Shown here: positions 51,012 to 58,348 of the stretch, piece by piece
Layout of the letters: each line of letters begins with the position of its first letter
Position numbering within the stretch: position 1 is the first letter of the stretch
DNA from: Candidatus Undinarchaeales archaeon
GTDB taxonomy: Archaea; SpSt-1190; JASMDC01
NCBI GenBank assembly: GCA_030753015.1
Contig: JASMDC010000013.1
Location: forward strand, 1 to 64,000
Length of the DNA: 64,000 nucleotides
Direction: 5' to 3'
Notes under the pieces: generated by a model
The model's input: the letters and a program-made list of their open reading frames with translations, nothing else
Told to the model about the DNA's origin: nothing
The model's database searches: none
Position numbers and translations under genes: made by a program

Positions 51012-51203
51012 ATGACCATCATCGAGAGCCCCATGAAGGACTTCGTGGTGCACATCTGTGCCAACTGCAGCGAGAAGGACGAGTGTGCGAAGTCGGAGAA
51101 GGACATGCTTACATGCTCCGACATCCTCGCCGCGCGCTCCCTGAGCTTCATCTCCAACTACCTCGCTGCCCAGATGCAGTTCTGCGCCGAGCAGTACAAA
51201 TAA
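51012..51203 (+). CDS. Small Cys-rich protein, 63 aa
   Basis: 'HICANCSEKDECAKSEKDML' followed by 'TC' gives a C-x2-C-x5-C-x8-C pattern that could hold a zinc ion or iron-sulphur cluster. The C-terminal half is a hydrophobic helix ('ARSLSFISNYLAAQMQFC'). A TATA-like TTTTTATTT near 50,980-50,988 precedes the ATG by about 25-30 nt. Function unknown. Confidence 0.7.
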   Translation: MTIIESPMKDFVVHICANCSEKDECAKSEKDMLTCSDILAARSLSFISNYLAAQMQFCAEQYK

Positions 51204-51218
51204 ACAGATCGGTCCCCC

Positions 51219-51830
51219 ATGGGACGCTCCGCGGGTCCGCCGTCGCGTCCCGGTCGACGGCGGTCCTCCCGAGCCCTCCGTTTCTCGTTATTCCACACGT
51301 TCCTCAATCTCGGCTGGCGTCATCATCTCAAGCTCCGCCAGCTTGTCGACCTCGCTGGTTGTGATGTACTTGACCTCGGTGGGGGCGGGATCCCGCTCCA
51401 GGGGTTCTACGCTGGAGGTGCCAATCGTTACGTTGTCGGTGACATAGATGGTACGTCCCTCGGCCTCGGACGGTCCCTTTCACGGTTCTTGCGCATCCCT
51501 ATCGAATACCGTCGTCTCGACGCCCGCTCCCTTCCCGATGAACGTTACGATGTCGTCGTGTCCACGAACCTCGATCTCCATCCACGGAAGTACTTCGAAG
51601 AGGTAGACCGCATCCTTTCCCCCGGAGGACGGTTCTACTGGAGCTACACCGAGTTCGAAGGCATCAGTCCATGGTATCTGGATGCCGAGGCACGGATGCG
51701 CAAGTTCGGATTCTCCACCCATGTAGTCTCATCCTCCTGGTACCCGTTCTCCACGATGCGTGCGGGTCGCCACGGGGGCCGTCACATGGTCGTCATCGGC
51801 CGCAAGGAAGAGAATAAGAGAAACCTTTAA
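51219..51830 (+). CDS. SAM-dependent methyltransferase, 203 aa
   Basis: The Rossmann-type SAM site 'DVLDLGGGGIPLQGFY' (about 49-64) is followed by an acidic strand end 'RYVVGDIDGTSLGLGRSL', 'ERYDVVVSTNLDLHPRKYF' (motif IV region) and 'VDRILSPGGRFYWSYTEF' (Methyltransf_11-like). The Arg-rich first 25 residues look unnatural, so the true start may lie a little downstream, e.g. near 'LFHTFLNLGWRHHLK', but no ATG/GTG is obvious there. It follows the small Cys-rich gene by 15 bp and may be cotranscribed with it. Substrate unknown. Confidence 0.8.
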   Translation: MGRSAGPPSRPGRRRSSRALRFSLFHTFLNLGWRHHLKLRQLVDLAGCDVLDLGGGGIPLQGFYAGGANRYVVGDIDGTSLGLGRSLSRFLRIPIEYRRLDARSLPDERYDVVVSTNLDLHPRKYFEEVDRILSPGGRFYWSYTEFEGISPWYLDAEARMRKFGFSTHVVSSSWYPFSTMRAGRHGGRHMVVIGRKEENKRNL

Positions 51831-51858
51831 ATAGTTGTTACTACTAATAAGTAGTGGC

Positions 51859-52638
51859 ATGCTGCCTTCTTCAACCCTTGAGTACGCGGTACGCGATTTC
51901 TCCGGTGGTAAGGCTAACATCACCGGGACCTACCGCGTTGACGAGGGCAATATCAATGCGGCCTACCGTATCGATGTAGATGAGAAGGGGCTTCTTTTTT
52001 CGTCCTCCGGTTCGTATTACGCGAAAGAGGGGGACATGCGCGGGGAGATCGTGGGCTCCAAGCTCGCGGAATGCGCCGGGCTCTCCACATATCGCATCAA
52101 GCAGTACAAGGGCTTCGGCCTCATGGAATCGGCGCCAGGGAACATGGTAATCAAGTCCCGTAACGCGATCGACAAGGACCCCAAGCGCTTCGCCTACGAG
52201 ATCGGTAAGTTATGCGCCTATGACTTCGTGTTCGGCGTAGGGGACGGTCACGCCAAGAACGTGTTCTACGACGGCAAGAAGGCAACACGGATCGACATGG
52301 AGTCCGTTCTAATGACGGACATGGTGGACACCCGATACGTTGCCAGGGACTTCCTCGACAACCTCACGGGCTACCACACCAAGGCCGAGACGCTCAAGCC
52401 GCAACTGCGCAAGGGCTTCGACGACGCCTACAAGTCCATCCGCTCGAACAAGAGAGAGGCCCTCGGGACCGTGAACCGGGCCATCCGCGCAGGTATCGAG
52501 GTGGGCGACGGCTATGGGAAGAAACCAGTGGACCCGAGTGTCACCAGTGAGGTGTCCCGACGCATCGATCTGAACACCGATCGCCTCTTTGACGAGATCT
52601 TCGACCAGTACCGGATTCTGGCGGAGAGGAGACAGTGA
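51859..52638 (+). CDS. HipA/PI3K-like protein kinase-fold protein, 259 aa
   Basis: ATG at 51859 is placed by TATA-like TTTAAATAG (51,826-51,834); an earlier in-frame ATG at 51835 would lie at the TATA box. The motif 'VFGVGDGHAKNVFYDG' (D129, H131, N134) followed by 'RIDMES' (D146) matches the catalytic loop (DxHxKN) and metal-binding Asp of HipA- and PI3/4-kinase-like enzymes. The upstream 'SSGSYYAKEGDMRGEIVGSK' supplies a candidate ATP-binding Lys56 and paired Glu. The protein is smaller than HipA (about 440 aa) and has a basic C-terminal helical region. No antitoxin-like HipB gene adjoins it. Likely phosphorylates a protein or small molecule; substrate unknown. Confidence 0.65.
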   Translation: MLPSSTLEYAVRDFSGGKANITGTYRVDEGNINAAYRIDVDEKGLLFSSSGSYYAKEGDMRGEIVGSKLAECAGLSTYRIKQYKGFGLMESAPGNMVIKSRNAIDKDPKRFAYEIGKLCAYDFVFGVGDGHAKNVFYDGKKATRIDMESVLMTDMVDTRYVARDFLDNLTGYHTKAETLKPQLRKGFDDAYKSIRSNKREALGTVNRAIRAGIEVGDGYGKKPVDPSVTSEVSRRIDLNTDRLFDEIFDQYRILAERRQ

Positions 52639-52732
52639 TAGAATATACCACCGATGAACTTTGCCCCAGCCGCGAAGGTCAGATTTTTAAAATCCGTCAT
52701 GGTGGGGTGCCCCGCATCCAGGGTGACATGCC

Positions 52733-53938
52733 ATGATCAATCCCACTGAGCGTTCGGCCAACATCGAGTACGCGATCCGAGACGTTCTCATTCCTGCTCT
52801 CAAGCTGGAGGAGCAGGGCCGGACCATCCTCAAGCTCAACATCGGCGATCCCATCGCCTTCGATTTCGAAACGCCTCCGCACATGGTGGAGGCGTACTGC
52901 CGAGCGCTGCGCGACGGCCACAACGGCTACTCTGACTCGCAAGGGTACAAACCACTCATCAGTTCCATCGTGGAGCATGAGCGCAAGAAGTACGGCACTG
53001 AGCTGGATCCGTCCAAGGTGCTCGTCACTGCCGGTATATCTGAAGCACTGGTGTTCCTGTTCGGAGCTCTGCTGGAGCAGGGGGACGAGATCCTCGTTCC
53101 GGGACCGAGCTACCCACCGTACACCACCCTCGTGAAGTTCATGGGTGGCGTAGCCCGCACCTACCGTACAGATGAGAACAACGGCTGGCAGCCCGATATC
53201 GATGACCTGCGGGCCAAGATCACGAACCGTACCAAGGCTATCGCCATCATCAATCCCAACAATCCCACAGGCTCTGCTTACACCCGACAAGTGCTCGCTC
53301 CGATCATCGACCTGGCCGCCGAGCATAAGTTGCCCATCATCAGCGATGAGATATACGATGGGCTGGTGTACGACCTGCCCCACACCTCGCCCCTGGCCCT
53401 CTCCGAGGAAGTACCAATGGTGCTCCTCAACGGCTTCTCGAAAGTGTACATGGTCCCAGGCTGGCGTGTCGGGTACATGGCCTTCAGGGACACCGAGGGA
53501 CGGTTGGACGGCCTGTACGACGGCTGCATCCGCCAGGCCCGTGTGCGCCTGAGCACGAACCACCCGGCCCAGGTCGCATCCCTGGCAGCACTGGAGGGCC
53601 CGCAGGAGCACATCGAGGAGAACCGCCGGAAGCTCATGGAGCGGCGGGACATCATCTCCCGGCGCGTCAACGCCATCGACGGCCTCTCGGTGGCCAGGCC
53701 CGAGGGCGCGTTCTATGCCTTCCCCCGTATCGATATCGAGCGGGGGCCATGGAAGAACGACAAGGCCTTCGTGCTGGACATGCTGGAGACCGCCGGTGTG
53801 CTTTGCGTCCACGGTAGCGGGTTCTGCGAGGATTTCGGCAAGGACCACTTCCGTGTCGTGTTCCTGGCACCACCTGCCGAGCTGGAAAGGGCCTGTGATG
53901 CCATCGAGGACTTCATGGCCACACGGCTGCGGGACTGA
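52733..53938 (+). CDS. Class I/II PLP-dependent aminotransferase (alanine-aminotransferase-like), 401 aa
   Basis: Fold-type I aminotransferase. 'KLNIGDPIAFDFETPPHMVE' forms the N-terminal arm. Further marks are 'VTAGISEALVFLFGALLEQG', 'VPGPSYPPYTTLVKF', 'AIINPNNPTGSAYTR' (the Asn contacting PLP), 'ISDEIYDGLVYD' (Asp and Tyr for the pyridine ring), 'LNGFSKVYMVPGWRVGYM' with the Schiff-base Lys237, and 'FRVVFLAPPAELE' with the carboxylate-binding Arg. The IGDP and YGL-type marks resemble the AlaA/AlaT branch (alanine or aspartate as amino donor). GGTGA before the ATG (52,723-52,727) and a TATA-like TTTTTAAAA at about 52,684-52,692 support the start. Cytoplasmic. Confidence 0.9.
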   Translation: MINPTERSANIEYAIRDVLIPALKLEEQGRTILKLNIGDPIAFDFETPPHMVEAYCRALRDGHNGYSDSQGYKPLISSIVEHERKKYGTELDPSKVLVTAGISEALVFLFGALLEQGDEILVPGPSYPPYTTLVKFMGGVARTYRTDENNGWQPDIDDLRAKITNRTKAIAIINPNNPTGSAYTRQVLAPIIDLAAEHKLPIISDEIYDGLVYDLPHTSPLALSEEVPMVLLNGFSKVYMVPGWRVGYMAFRDTEGRLDGLYDGCIRQARVRLSTNHPAQVASLAALEGPQEHIEENRRKLMERRDIISRRVNAIDGLSVARPEGAFYAFPRIDIERGPWKNDKAFVLDMLETAGVLCVHGSGFCEDFGKDHFRVVFLAPPAELERACDAIEDFMATRLRD

Positions 53939-53941
53939 GGC

Positions 53942-54460
53942 TCACGGCTCCTTCTTCTCCACAGGGGCGGGAGCGAACCGGAAGGACTCGACCCAAGGTT
54001 CCTCGACCAGGCCCTTGGTATCCACTGCCGCAATGAAGAACTGTATCTTTCGGGTGGTCTTGTCCCCGGCAAAAGGCTGGCCGCCCGTGGCGTTGATAGC
54101 GTCCACGACCTGATCGAAGGTCATCTCCTCCGAGTGAACGAGGGTGACCATGACCTTCGTGCCGGGATTCTTGGCCATGTACTCCTTCATCCCCTCACGG
54201 CCGTAGGGCCCCTCGTCCGTCATGACGTTGTAACCGAAGTAGGCCGCCACGACGAGCACGAGGAGGATACCTATGACCTTGGGCGATATGCTGATGCCCC
54301 TCCCGGTCGCGGCGGGCGCTACCGGGGTCTGGCCGTAGTCCATCTGGGGCTGGCCGTAGTCCATACGCTGCTGTACCATACCGTATCCGCGGCTGCCGTA
54401 GTAGGAGCCGTATCCCTGGCCCTGGTACGCGCCTCCGGCCTGCTGAGGGTACGGGCCCAC
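53942..54460 (-). CDS. Single-pass membrane protein with Gln/Gly/Tyr-rich cytoplasmic N-terminus, 172 aa
   Basis: GTG start at 54460 with GGGGAC 8 nt upstream, following nadM by 12 bp, so the two are co-transcribed. Residues 1-55 are low complexity ('GGAYQGQGYGSYYGSRGYGM', 'QPQMDYGQTPVAP'), like a disordered, phase-separation-prone segment. A membrane helix occupies about 61-80 ('VIGILLVLVVAAYFGYNVM'). The C-terminal 90 residues form a small alpha/beta domain ('KVMVTLVHSEEMTFDQVVDA', 'RKIQFFIAAVDTKGLVEEPW') presumably outside the membrane. No family recognised. Confidence 0.75.
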   Translation of the reverse strand: MGPYPQQAGGAYQGQGYGSYYGSRGYGMVQQRMDYGQPQMDYGQTPVAPAATGRGISISPKVIGILLVLVVAAYFGYNVMTDEGPYGREGMKEYMAKNPGTKVMVTLVHSEEMTFDQVVDAINATGGQPFAGDKTTRKIQFFIAAVDTKGLVEEPWVESFRFAPAPVEKKEP

Positions 54461-54472
54461 GGTAAGTGTCCC

Positions 54473-54979
54473 CTATTCCTTCTCCTCGAGGATCCGGATG
54501 CGCTCCACACCGTCGACGCGCTTGATGAGGTCGGCGACCTCGGGCGGGACGAGCGACTCCCAGTCCTCACCGGTCACGATGCGCCGCCGGATCTCCGTAC
54601 CGGAGAGCGCCTCCCGCTCGTACAGCGGTGAGTGGCGCACGTCGAACCCTGCCTCAGAGAACAGACGCCGGACCAGTGGGTTGTTGGAGAACACGACATC
54701 GATGGGCGGGCACATGGACTCTACATGGCGCACCCAGATAGCGTTGCGGTTGACGTCGATGATGGGCACGAAGAAGAACACGCCCTTGCCCGACTGCTTC
54801 ATCACCTTGGATAGCATCCACACGCGCTCGCCCGCAGTGAACGGATTATTATGAGTGTGCGATGTCTGGGCGGAGCCTATACCGACGACCACGTCATCGA
54901 ACTTCGCAGCTATGTCGCTGAGCACCCTGACATGGCCCTTGTGGGGCGGTTGATAGCGCCCTATCACGAGTGCGCGCAT
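54473..54979 (-). CDS. nadM: Nicotinamide-nucleotide adenylyltransferase (archaeal NadM)
   Basis: Makes NAD+ from NMN and ATP. 'MRALVIGRYQPPHKGHVRVL' contains the nucleotidyltransferase (H/T)xGH motif (H13, H16). 'VVVGIGSAQTSHTHNNPFTA' and 'LYEREALSGTEIRRRIVTGE' (the ISGTxIR-type phosphate-binding motif) are typical of archaeal NMNAT, and 168 aa is the usual length. The frame is open far upstream, but the ATG at 54979 begins exactly at the family N-terminus. A TATA-like TTATAAG block near 55,003-55,010, shared with the divergent KH gene, sits 24-31 nt upstream. Confidence 0.95.
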   Translation of the reverse strand: MRALVIGRYQPPHKGHVRVLSDIAAKFDDVVVGIGSAQTSHTHNNPFTAGERVWMLSKVMKQSGKGVFFFVPIIDVNRNAIWVRHVESMCPPIDVVFSNNPLVRRLFSEAGFDVRHSPLYEREALSGTEIRRRIVTGEDWESLVPPEVADLIKRVDGVERIRILEEKE

Positions 54980-55025
54980 CCCGGGAAGAACGCGAGATGC
55001 ACTTATAACTCTTATGCAGGATTCG

Positions 55026-55547
55026 ATGGGCATGAAGCTTCCCATCTGTGCGTTCTGCGCAAACTCGTCCGCCCTCTGCGCCGTTGACGAGCCGCGTCTG
55101 GAGGCAGGGGAGATCGACCAGGCCGACATCATAATCTCACGCGCCATCGCCCGCATCGGCCGCCGGTCCCGCGCCCTCCAGGAATCCGAGATCGTCCGGG
55201 GGTTCGACCTGGGTGACCGATTAGTAATCATCACCCGGGAGGAGGACGTAGGCCGCATCATCGGGAAGAAGGGCACTCGCGTCAAGCGTCTCACCGACAC
55301 GCTGGGCAAGCGCGTCGTCGTCGTGGGCCAGCGGGACGACGTGCGGGGCATCGTGGACCGGATCATCTACCCGGGACGCCTGCGCGCCATCTCCAACGTC
55401 TACACCGACACGGGCTCCAAGCGCCTCGTCGAGGTGAACCGGGCTGGCGAGATCGACCTCGATCGGTTCGTAGCCATGCTCGCCTTTCTCTTCGGTGGTG
55501 AGTTCGAGGTCCGTGTCCTGGACAAAAAGAAGCGGGACGACGAATGA
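55026..55547 (+). CDS. NusA-like KH-domain protein with N-terminal Cys motif, 173 aa
   Basis: Starts possible at ATG 55014, 55026 or 55032. The shared TATA element near 55,003-55,010 favours 55026/55032. 'MKLPICAFCANSSALCAVDE' gives CxxC-x6-C, apparently a zinc-ribbon-like start lacking one Cys. A KH-like domain follows, with the GxxG loop in 'VGRIIGKKGTRVKRLTDTLG' (RNA-binding), and a second domain ('SKRLVEVNRAGEIDLDRF') resembles archaeal NusA-like factors. It probably binds RNA in transcription or ribosome-related work. Its stop overlaps the abce1 start (ATGA), so the two are coupled. Confidence 0.82.
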   Translation: MGMKLPICAFCANSSALCAVDEPRLEAGEIDQADIIISRAIARIGRRSRALQESEIVRGFDLGDRLVIITREEDVGRIIGKKGTRVKRLTDTLGKRVVVVGQRDDVRGIVDRIIYPGRLRAISNVYTDTGSKRLVEVNRAGEIDLDRFVAMLAFLFGGEFEVRVLDKKKRDDE

Positions 55548-57319
55548 CGCGCATCGCCATCGTCAAGAAGGACGAATGCCAGGGCGGCCGTGATTGCCCC
55601 TATACGTGCCAACGCTTCTGCCCCCGCGTCCGTACCGGCGACGAGACCGTCACCGTGGGCGAGGACGGTAAGCCCGTCATCCACGAGGAGTTGTGCGTGG
55701 GATGCGGTATCTGCGTGAACAAGTGCCCCCACGACTCGATCATCATCGTCAACCTCCCGGAGGAGCTGAAGAGCGAACCGGTCCACCGGTTCGGTATCAA
55801 CGGGTTCCGCCTGTTCAGGCTGCCGGTGCCCAAGCGCGGTTCCGTGGTGGGCCTACTGGGACCCAACGGTATCGGTAAGTCCACGGCCATCTCCATCCTC
55901 GGTGGCCAGCTGGTCCCTGACCTCGGAACGGGCGAGCCCGCCGATTGGGACGACATTGCGGAGTTCTTCGCAGGCAACGAGATCCTCAACTACCTCCAGG
56001 AACTGCGAGAAGGTACGGCCAACCTCGCCTTCAAGCCCCAGCAGATCACCGCGATCCCCAAGCTGTACAAGGGCAAGAGTGCTCGCGAGCTCTTGGAGAA
56101 AATTGACCAGGCCGGTCGTTTGGACGAGCTGGTGAAGGCCTTCGAGCTCACCGACCTCCTCGATCACCCCGTGCAGAATCTCTCAGGTGGCGAGATGCAG
56201 CGCGTGTCCATCGCAGGCTGTCTCTCCCGGGACGCACAGTTCTTCTTCCTTGACGAGCCCTCGTCCTTTCTCGACATCAAGCAGCGCCTCAACGTGTCCA
56301 AGGTCATCAGGGACCTGGCGACCCAGGACAAGGCCGTGATGGTCGTCGAGCACGACCTGGTCATCCTCGACTACCTCACAGATTACACCCACTTGATGTA
56401 CGGCAAGGCCGCAGCTTTCGGCGTGGTCTCCCTCCTGCGCGGTGCGCGGGCCGGTATAAACACTTACCTCGGCGGGTACCTTAAAGAGGAGAACGTCCGG
56501 TTCCGGACCGGCCCCATCACCTTCGATGTGCGGGCCCCGATACCCGAGCGGGACGCCGACAAACTCGTGACCTTCGAGGGACTGAAGCGTTCGTTCCCGA
56601 GCTTCTCGCTGGACGTGCCCAAGGGCAACGTATTCCGTGGAGAGGTCGTAGGGATCCTTGGGCCCAACGGCATCGGTAAGACCACCATGGTCAAGATGCT
56701 GGCCGGGATTGAGGAGCCGGACGAGGGCTTCATAGACACGACCGTGACGGTCTCATATAAGCCTCAGTACCTAGAGGCCAAGGGCAACGCTACGGTCCAG
56801 TCCACGCTCAAGGCGGTCACCTCCGACGTCGGTACGGGGCTCTACCAGACCGAAGTGCTCCGCCCGTTGGCTCTCGAGGGCCTGCTCACCAAGCGTATCG
56901 TCCACTTGTCGGGTGGCGAGCTCCAGCGCCTTGCCATCGCTGTCTGCCTCTCCCGCGAGGCCGACCTGTACCTGCTCGACGAGCCCGCGGCGTACCTTGA
57001 CGTAGAGCAGCGCATTAACGCTGCCCGGGTCATCCGCCGCACCATGGAGAGACGGGAGGCGTCGTGCATGGTGGTCGACCACGACATCCTCTTCCTCGAC
57101 TACCTCTCCAACCGGCTCATGGTGTTCATGGGCCGACCGGGCGTCTCGGGTAAGGCTGTGGGCCCCATGACGATGCGGGACGGGATGAACCTCTTCCTCA
57201 AGGACGTGGGCGTCACCTTCCGGCGAGATCCCGAAACTCGCCGGCCGCGCGCGAACAAGACCGCATCCCTCAAGGACCGGGAGCAGAAGGCGCAGGGCGA
57301 GTACTACTACCTCGAGTGA
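55544..57319 (+). CDS. abcE1: ABCE1/Rli1 ribosome-recycling ATPase, 591 aa
   Basis: Splits post-termination ribosomes into subunits. An N-terminal domain carries two [4Fe-4S] clusters: C12, C18, C22, C26 and C51, C54, C57, C61. There are two ABC ATPase domains: Walker A 'GLLGPNGIGKSTAIS' and 'GILGPNGIGKTTMVK', signatures 'NLSGGEMQRVSIAG' and 'HLSGGELQRLAIAV', Walker B 'FFFLDEPSSFLD' and 'LYLLDEPAAYLD', and His switches 'VVEHDL' and 'VVDHDI'. The length is as expected for archaea. The gene overlaps the KH gene by 4 nt. A universal single-copy archaeal/eukaryotic protein, and the clearest sign of the domain of life here. Confidence 0.97.
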   Translation: MTRIAIVKKDECQGGRDCPYTCQRFCPRVRTGDETVTVGEDGKPVIHEELCVGCGICVNKCPHDSIIIVNLPEELKSEPVHRFGINGFRLFRLPVPKRGSVVGLLGPNGIGKSTAISILGGQLVPDLGTGEPADWDDIAEFFAGNEILNYLQELREGTANLAFKPQQITAIPKLYKGKSARELLEKIDQAGRLDELVKAFELTDLLDHPVQNLSGGEMQRVSIAGCLSRDAQFFFLDEPSSFLDIKQRLNVSKVIRDLATQDKAVMVVEHDLVILDYLTDYTHLMYGKAAAFGVVSLLRGARAGINTYLGGYLKEENVRFRTGPITFDVRAPIPERDADKLVTFEGLKRSFPSFSLDVPKGNVFRGEVVGILGPNGIGKTTMVKMLAGIEEPDEGFIDTTVTVSYKPQYLEAKGNATVQSTLKAVTSDVGTGLYQTEVLRPLALEGLLTKRIVHLSGGELQRLAIAVCLSREADLYLLDEPAAYLDVEQRINAARVIRRTMERREASCMVVDHDILFLDYLSNRLMVFMGRPGVSGKAVGPMTMRDGMNLFLKDVGVTFRRDPETRRPRANKTASLKDREQKAQGEYYYLE

Positions 57320-57340
57320 GGGTGTAACCGCTTCCTACGG

Positions 57341-57355
57341 GCCGCCGATCAGAAC
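57341..57355. repeat. Left target-site duplication of the IS481 element
   Basis: GCCGCCGATCAGAAC, identical to 58,279-58,293; a 15-bp duplication exactly abutting the terminal inverted repeat. Confidence 0.9.
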
Positions 57356-58278
57356 TGTAATTCCTCAGGACATATTGGACACTTTCGAGAATACTTGTGA
57401 GGGTATTTGGTATCCTATGCCTGCATGTGGCCTTTCGTTGTTGTAATAATCGACGAACGTTTCCAAGCTGTTGAATCGTGGGTATGTTGCTCTGAACGTC
57501 CTGTGGAATCTCTCGATTTTTCCGAGCGTGGTGGGCTTGCCTATACCTCCGAATATGTGTTGTATACCTCGATCTTTGCAGAAGATCGTGAAGCCGGATA
57601 CCTGTCCTTTAGATGCGTAGTACTGTGTTCCGTGGTCTGTGATTATCTGTCGGGGCTTGCCGTAGTCGTCAATAATCGTCTCGAGCTGTCCGAGGATGTT
57701 TTCTGTCGTTCCCCGTTTGAACAGCTCGATCCCCAGGATGTATCGCGAACAGTCGTCGATGAATGTTGACAGCCAACGGCGCTTGTAGATGCATAGATCT
57801 GTCTGCCATAGGCTGTTCGGGTGCTTCCTGGACCAGCTCTTGTACGTCTTCTGCCTGCGTTTTTTCTTCAGGCGTTTGATCAGACCTGCATCTTTGAGCG
57901 TCCGGTATACCGTCGCATGACCAACGCAGATACCTTCTTTTTCTAGCAAAACTTGTAGGGTCTTCTCGTTATGTCCCGTCTCTTCACGGATCGCTATGAT
58001 CCGCTCTTTGACACTCTCGGGTGTCCTGTGTATCGTTTTGGGACGCCGGGACTTGGGCTTGAGACCTTCAAAGCCTTCCTTCTCATACTTGTCCCACCAT
58101 GTGTAGAACGTGCTGCGTGGAACGCGGGCTTGAGAACAGATGTCATCCACGCGCCTTCCTTCTTTCCGTCGCCTTACCATCCAAAGCCTGAGCTTAGCAA
58201 GATCACGCTTCATAACTTACCACAAGAAAAAAGAGAGACTCAACAACAAGAATGTCCAACATGTGGTGAGGAACTACA
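57356..58278 (-). mobile_element. IS481-type insertion sequence, 923 bp
   Basis: Borders are exact. The left end TGTAATTCCTCAGGACATAT and the right end (other strand) TGTAGTTCCTCACCACATGT form an imperfect inverted repeat of about 26 bp with 22 matches, flanked by the 15-bp target duplication. It contains one transposase on the minus strand, of visibly lower GC than its neighbours. It lies in the gap between abcE1 and the C25 protease gene, 70 bp before the protease ATG. Confidence 0.92.
57365..58213 (-). CDS. IS481-family DDE transposase, 282 aa
   Basis: The N-terminal helix-turn-helix ('GRRVDDICSQARVPRSTFYT', then 'GICVGHATVYRTLKDAGLIK') is followed by an integrase catalytic core: Asp in 'NSLWQTDLCIYKRRWL', Asp in 'RQIITDHGTQYYAS' and Glu in 'LGKIERFHRTFRATYPRF', the D-D-35-E arrangement, then 'YYNNERPHAGIGYQIPSQVF'. 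Complete and uninterrupted, so it may still be active. Its A/T-richer codon choice and intact duplication indicate recent arrival. Confidence 0.92.
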   Translation of the reverse strand: MKRDLAKLRLWMVRRRKEGRRVDDICSQARVPRSTFYTWWDKYEKEGFEGLKPKSRRPKTIHRTPESVKERIIAIREETGHNEKTLQVLLEKEGICVGHATVYRTLKDAGLIKRLKKKRRQKTYKSWSRKHPNSLWQTDLCIYKRRWLSTFIDDCSRYILGIELFKRGTTENILGQLETIIDDYGKPRQIITDHGTQYYASKGQVSGFTIFCKDRGIQHIFGGIGKPTTLGKIERFHRTFRATYPRFNSLETFVDYYNNERPHAGIGYQIPSQVFSKVSNMS

Positions 58279-58293
58279 GCCGCCGATCAGAAC
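58279..58293. repeat. Right target-site duplication of the IS481 element
   Basis: GCCGCCGATCAGAAC, identical to 57,341-57,355. Six bases to its right begins the TATA-like element of the protease gene. Confidence 0.9.
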
Positions 58294-58299
58294 AACAAC

Positions 58300-58308
58300 C
58301 CTTATATG
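58300..58308 (+). promoter_or_regulatory. TATA-like element of the C25 protease gene
   Basis: CTTATATGG, about 40-49 nt before the ATG at 58349, allowing a short leader. The IS481 insertion replaced what lay immediately upstream of it. Confidence 0.4.
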
Positions 58309-58348
58309 GTATCCAAACTACATCAATAACTAGTAGATAGTGGAACCT

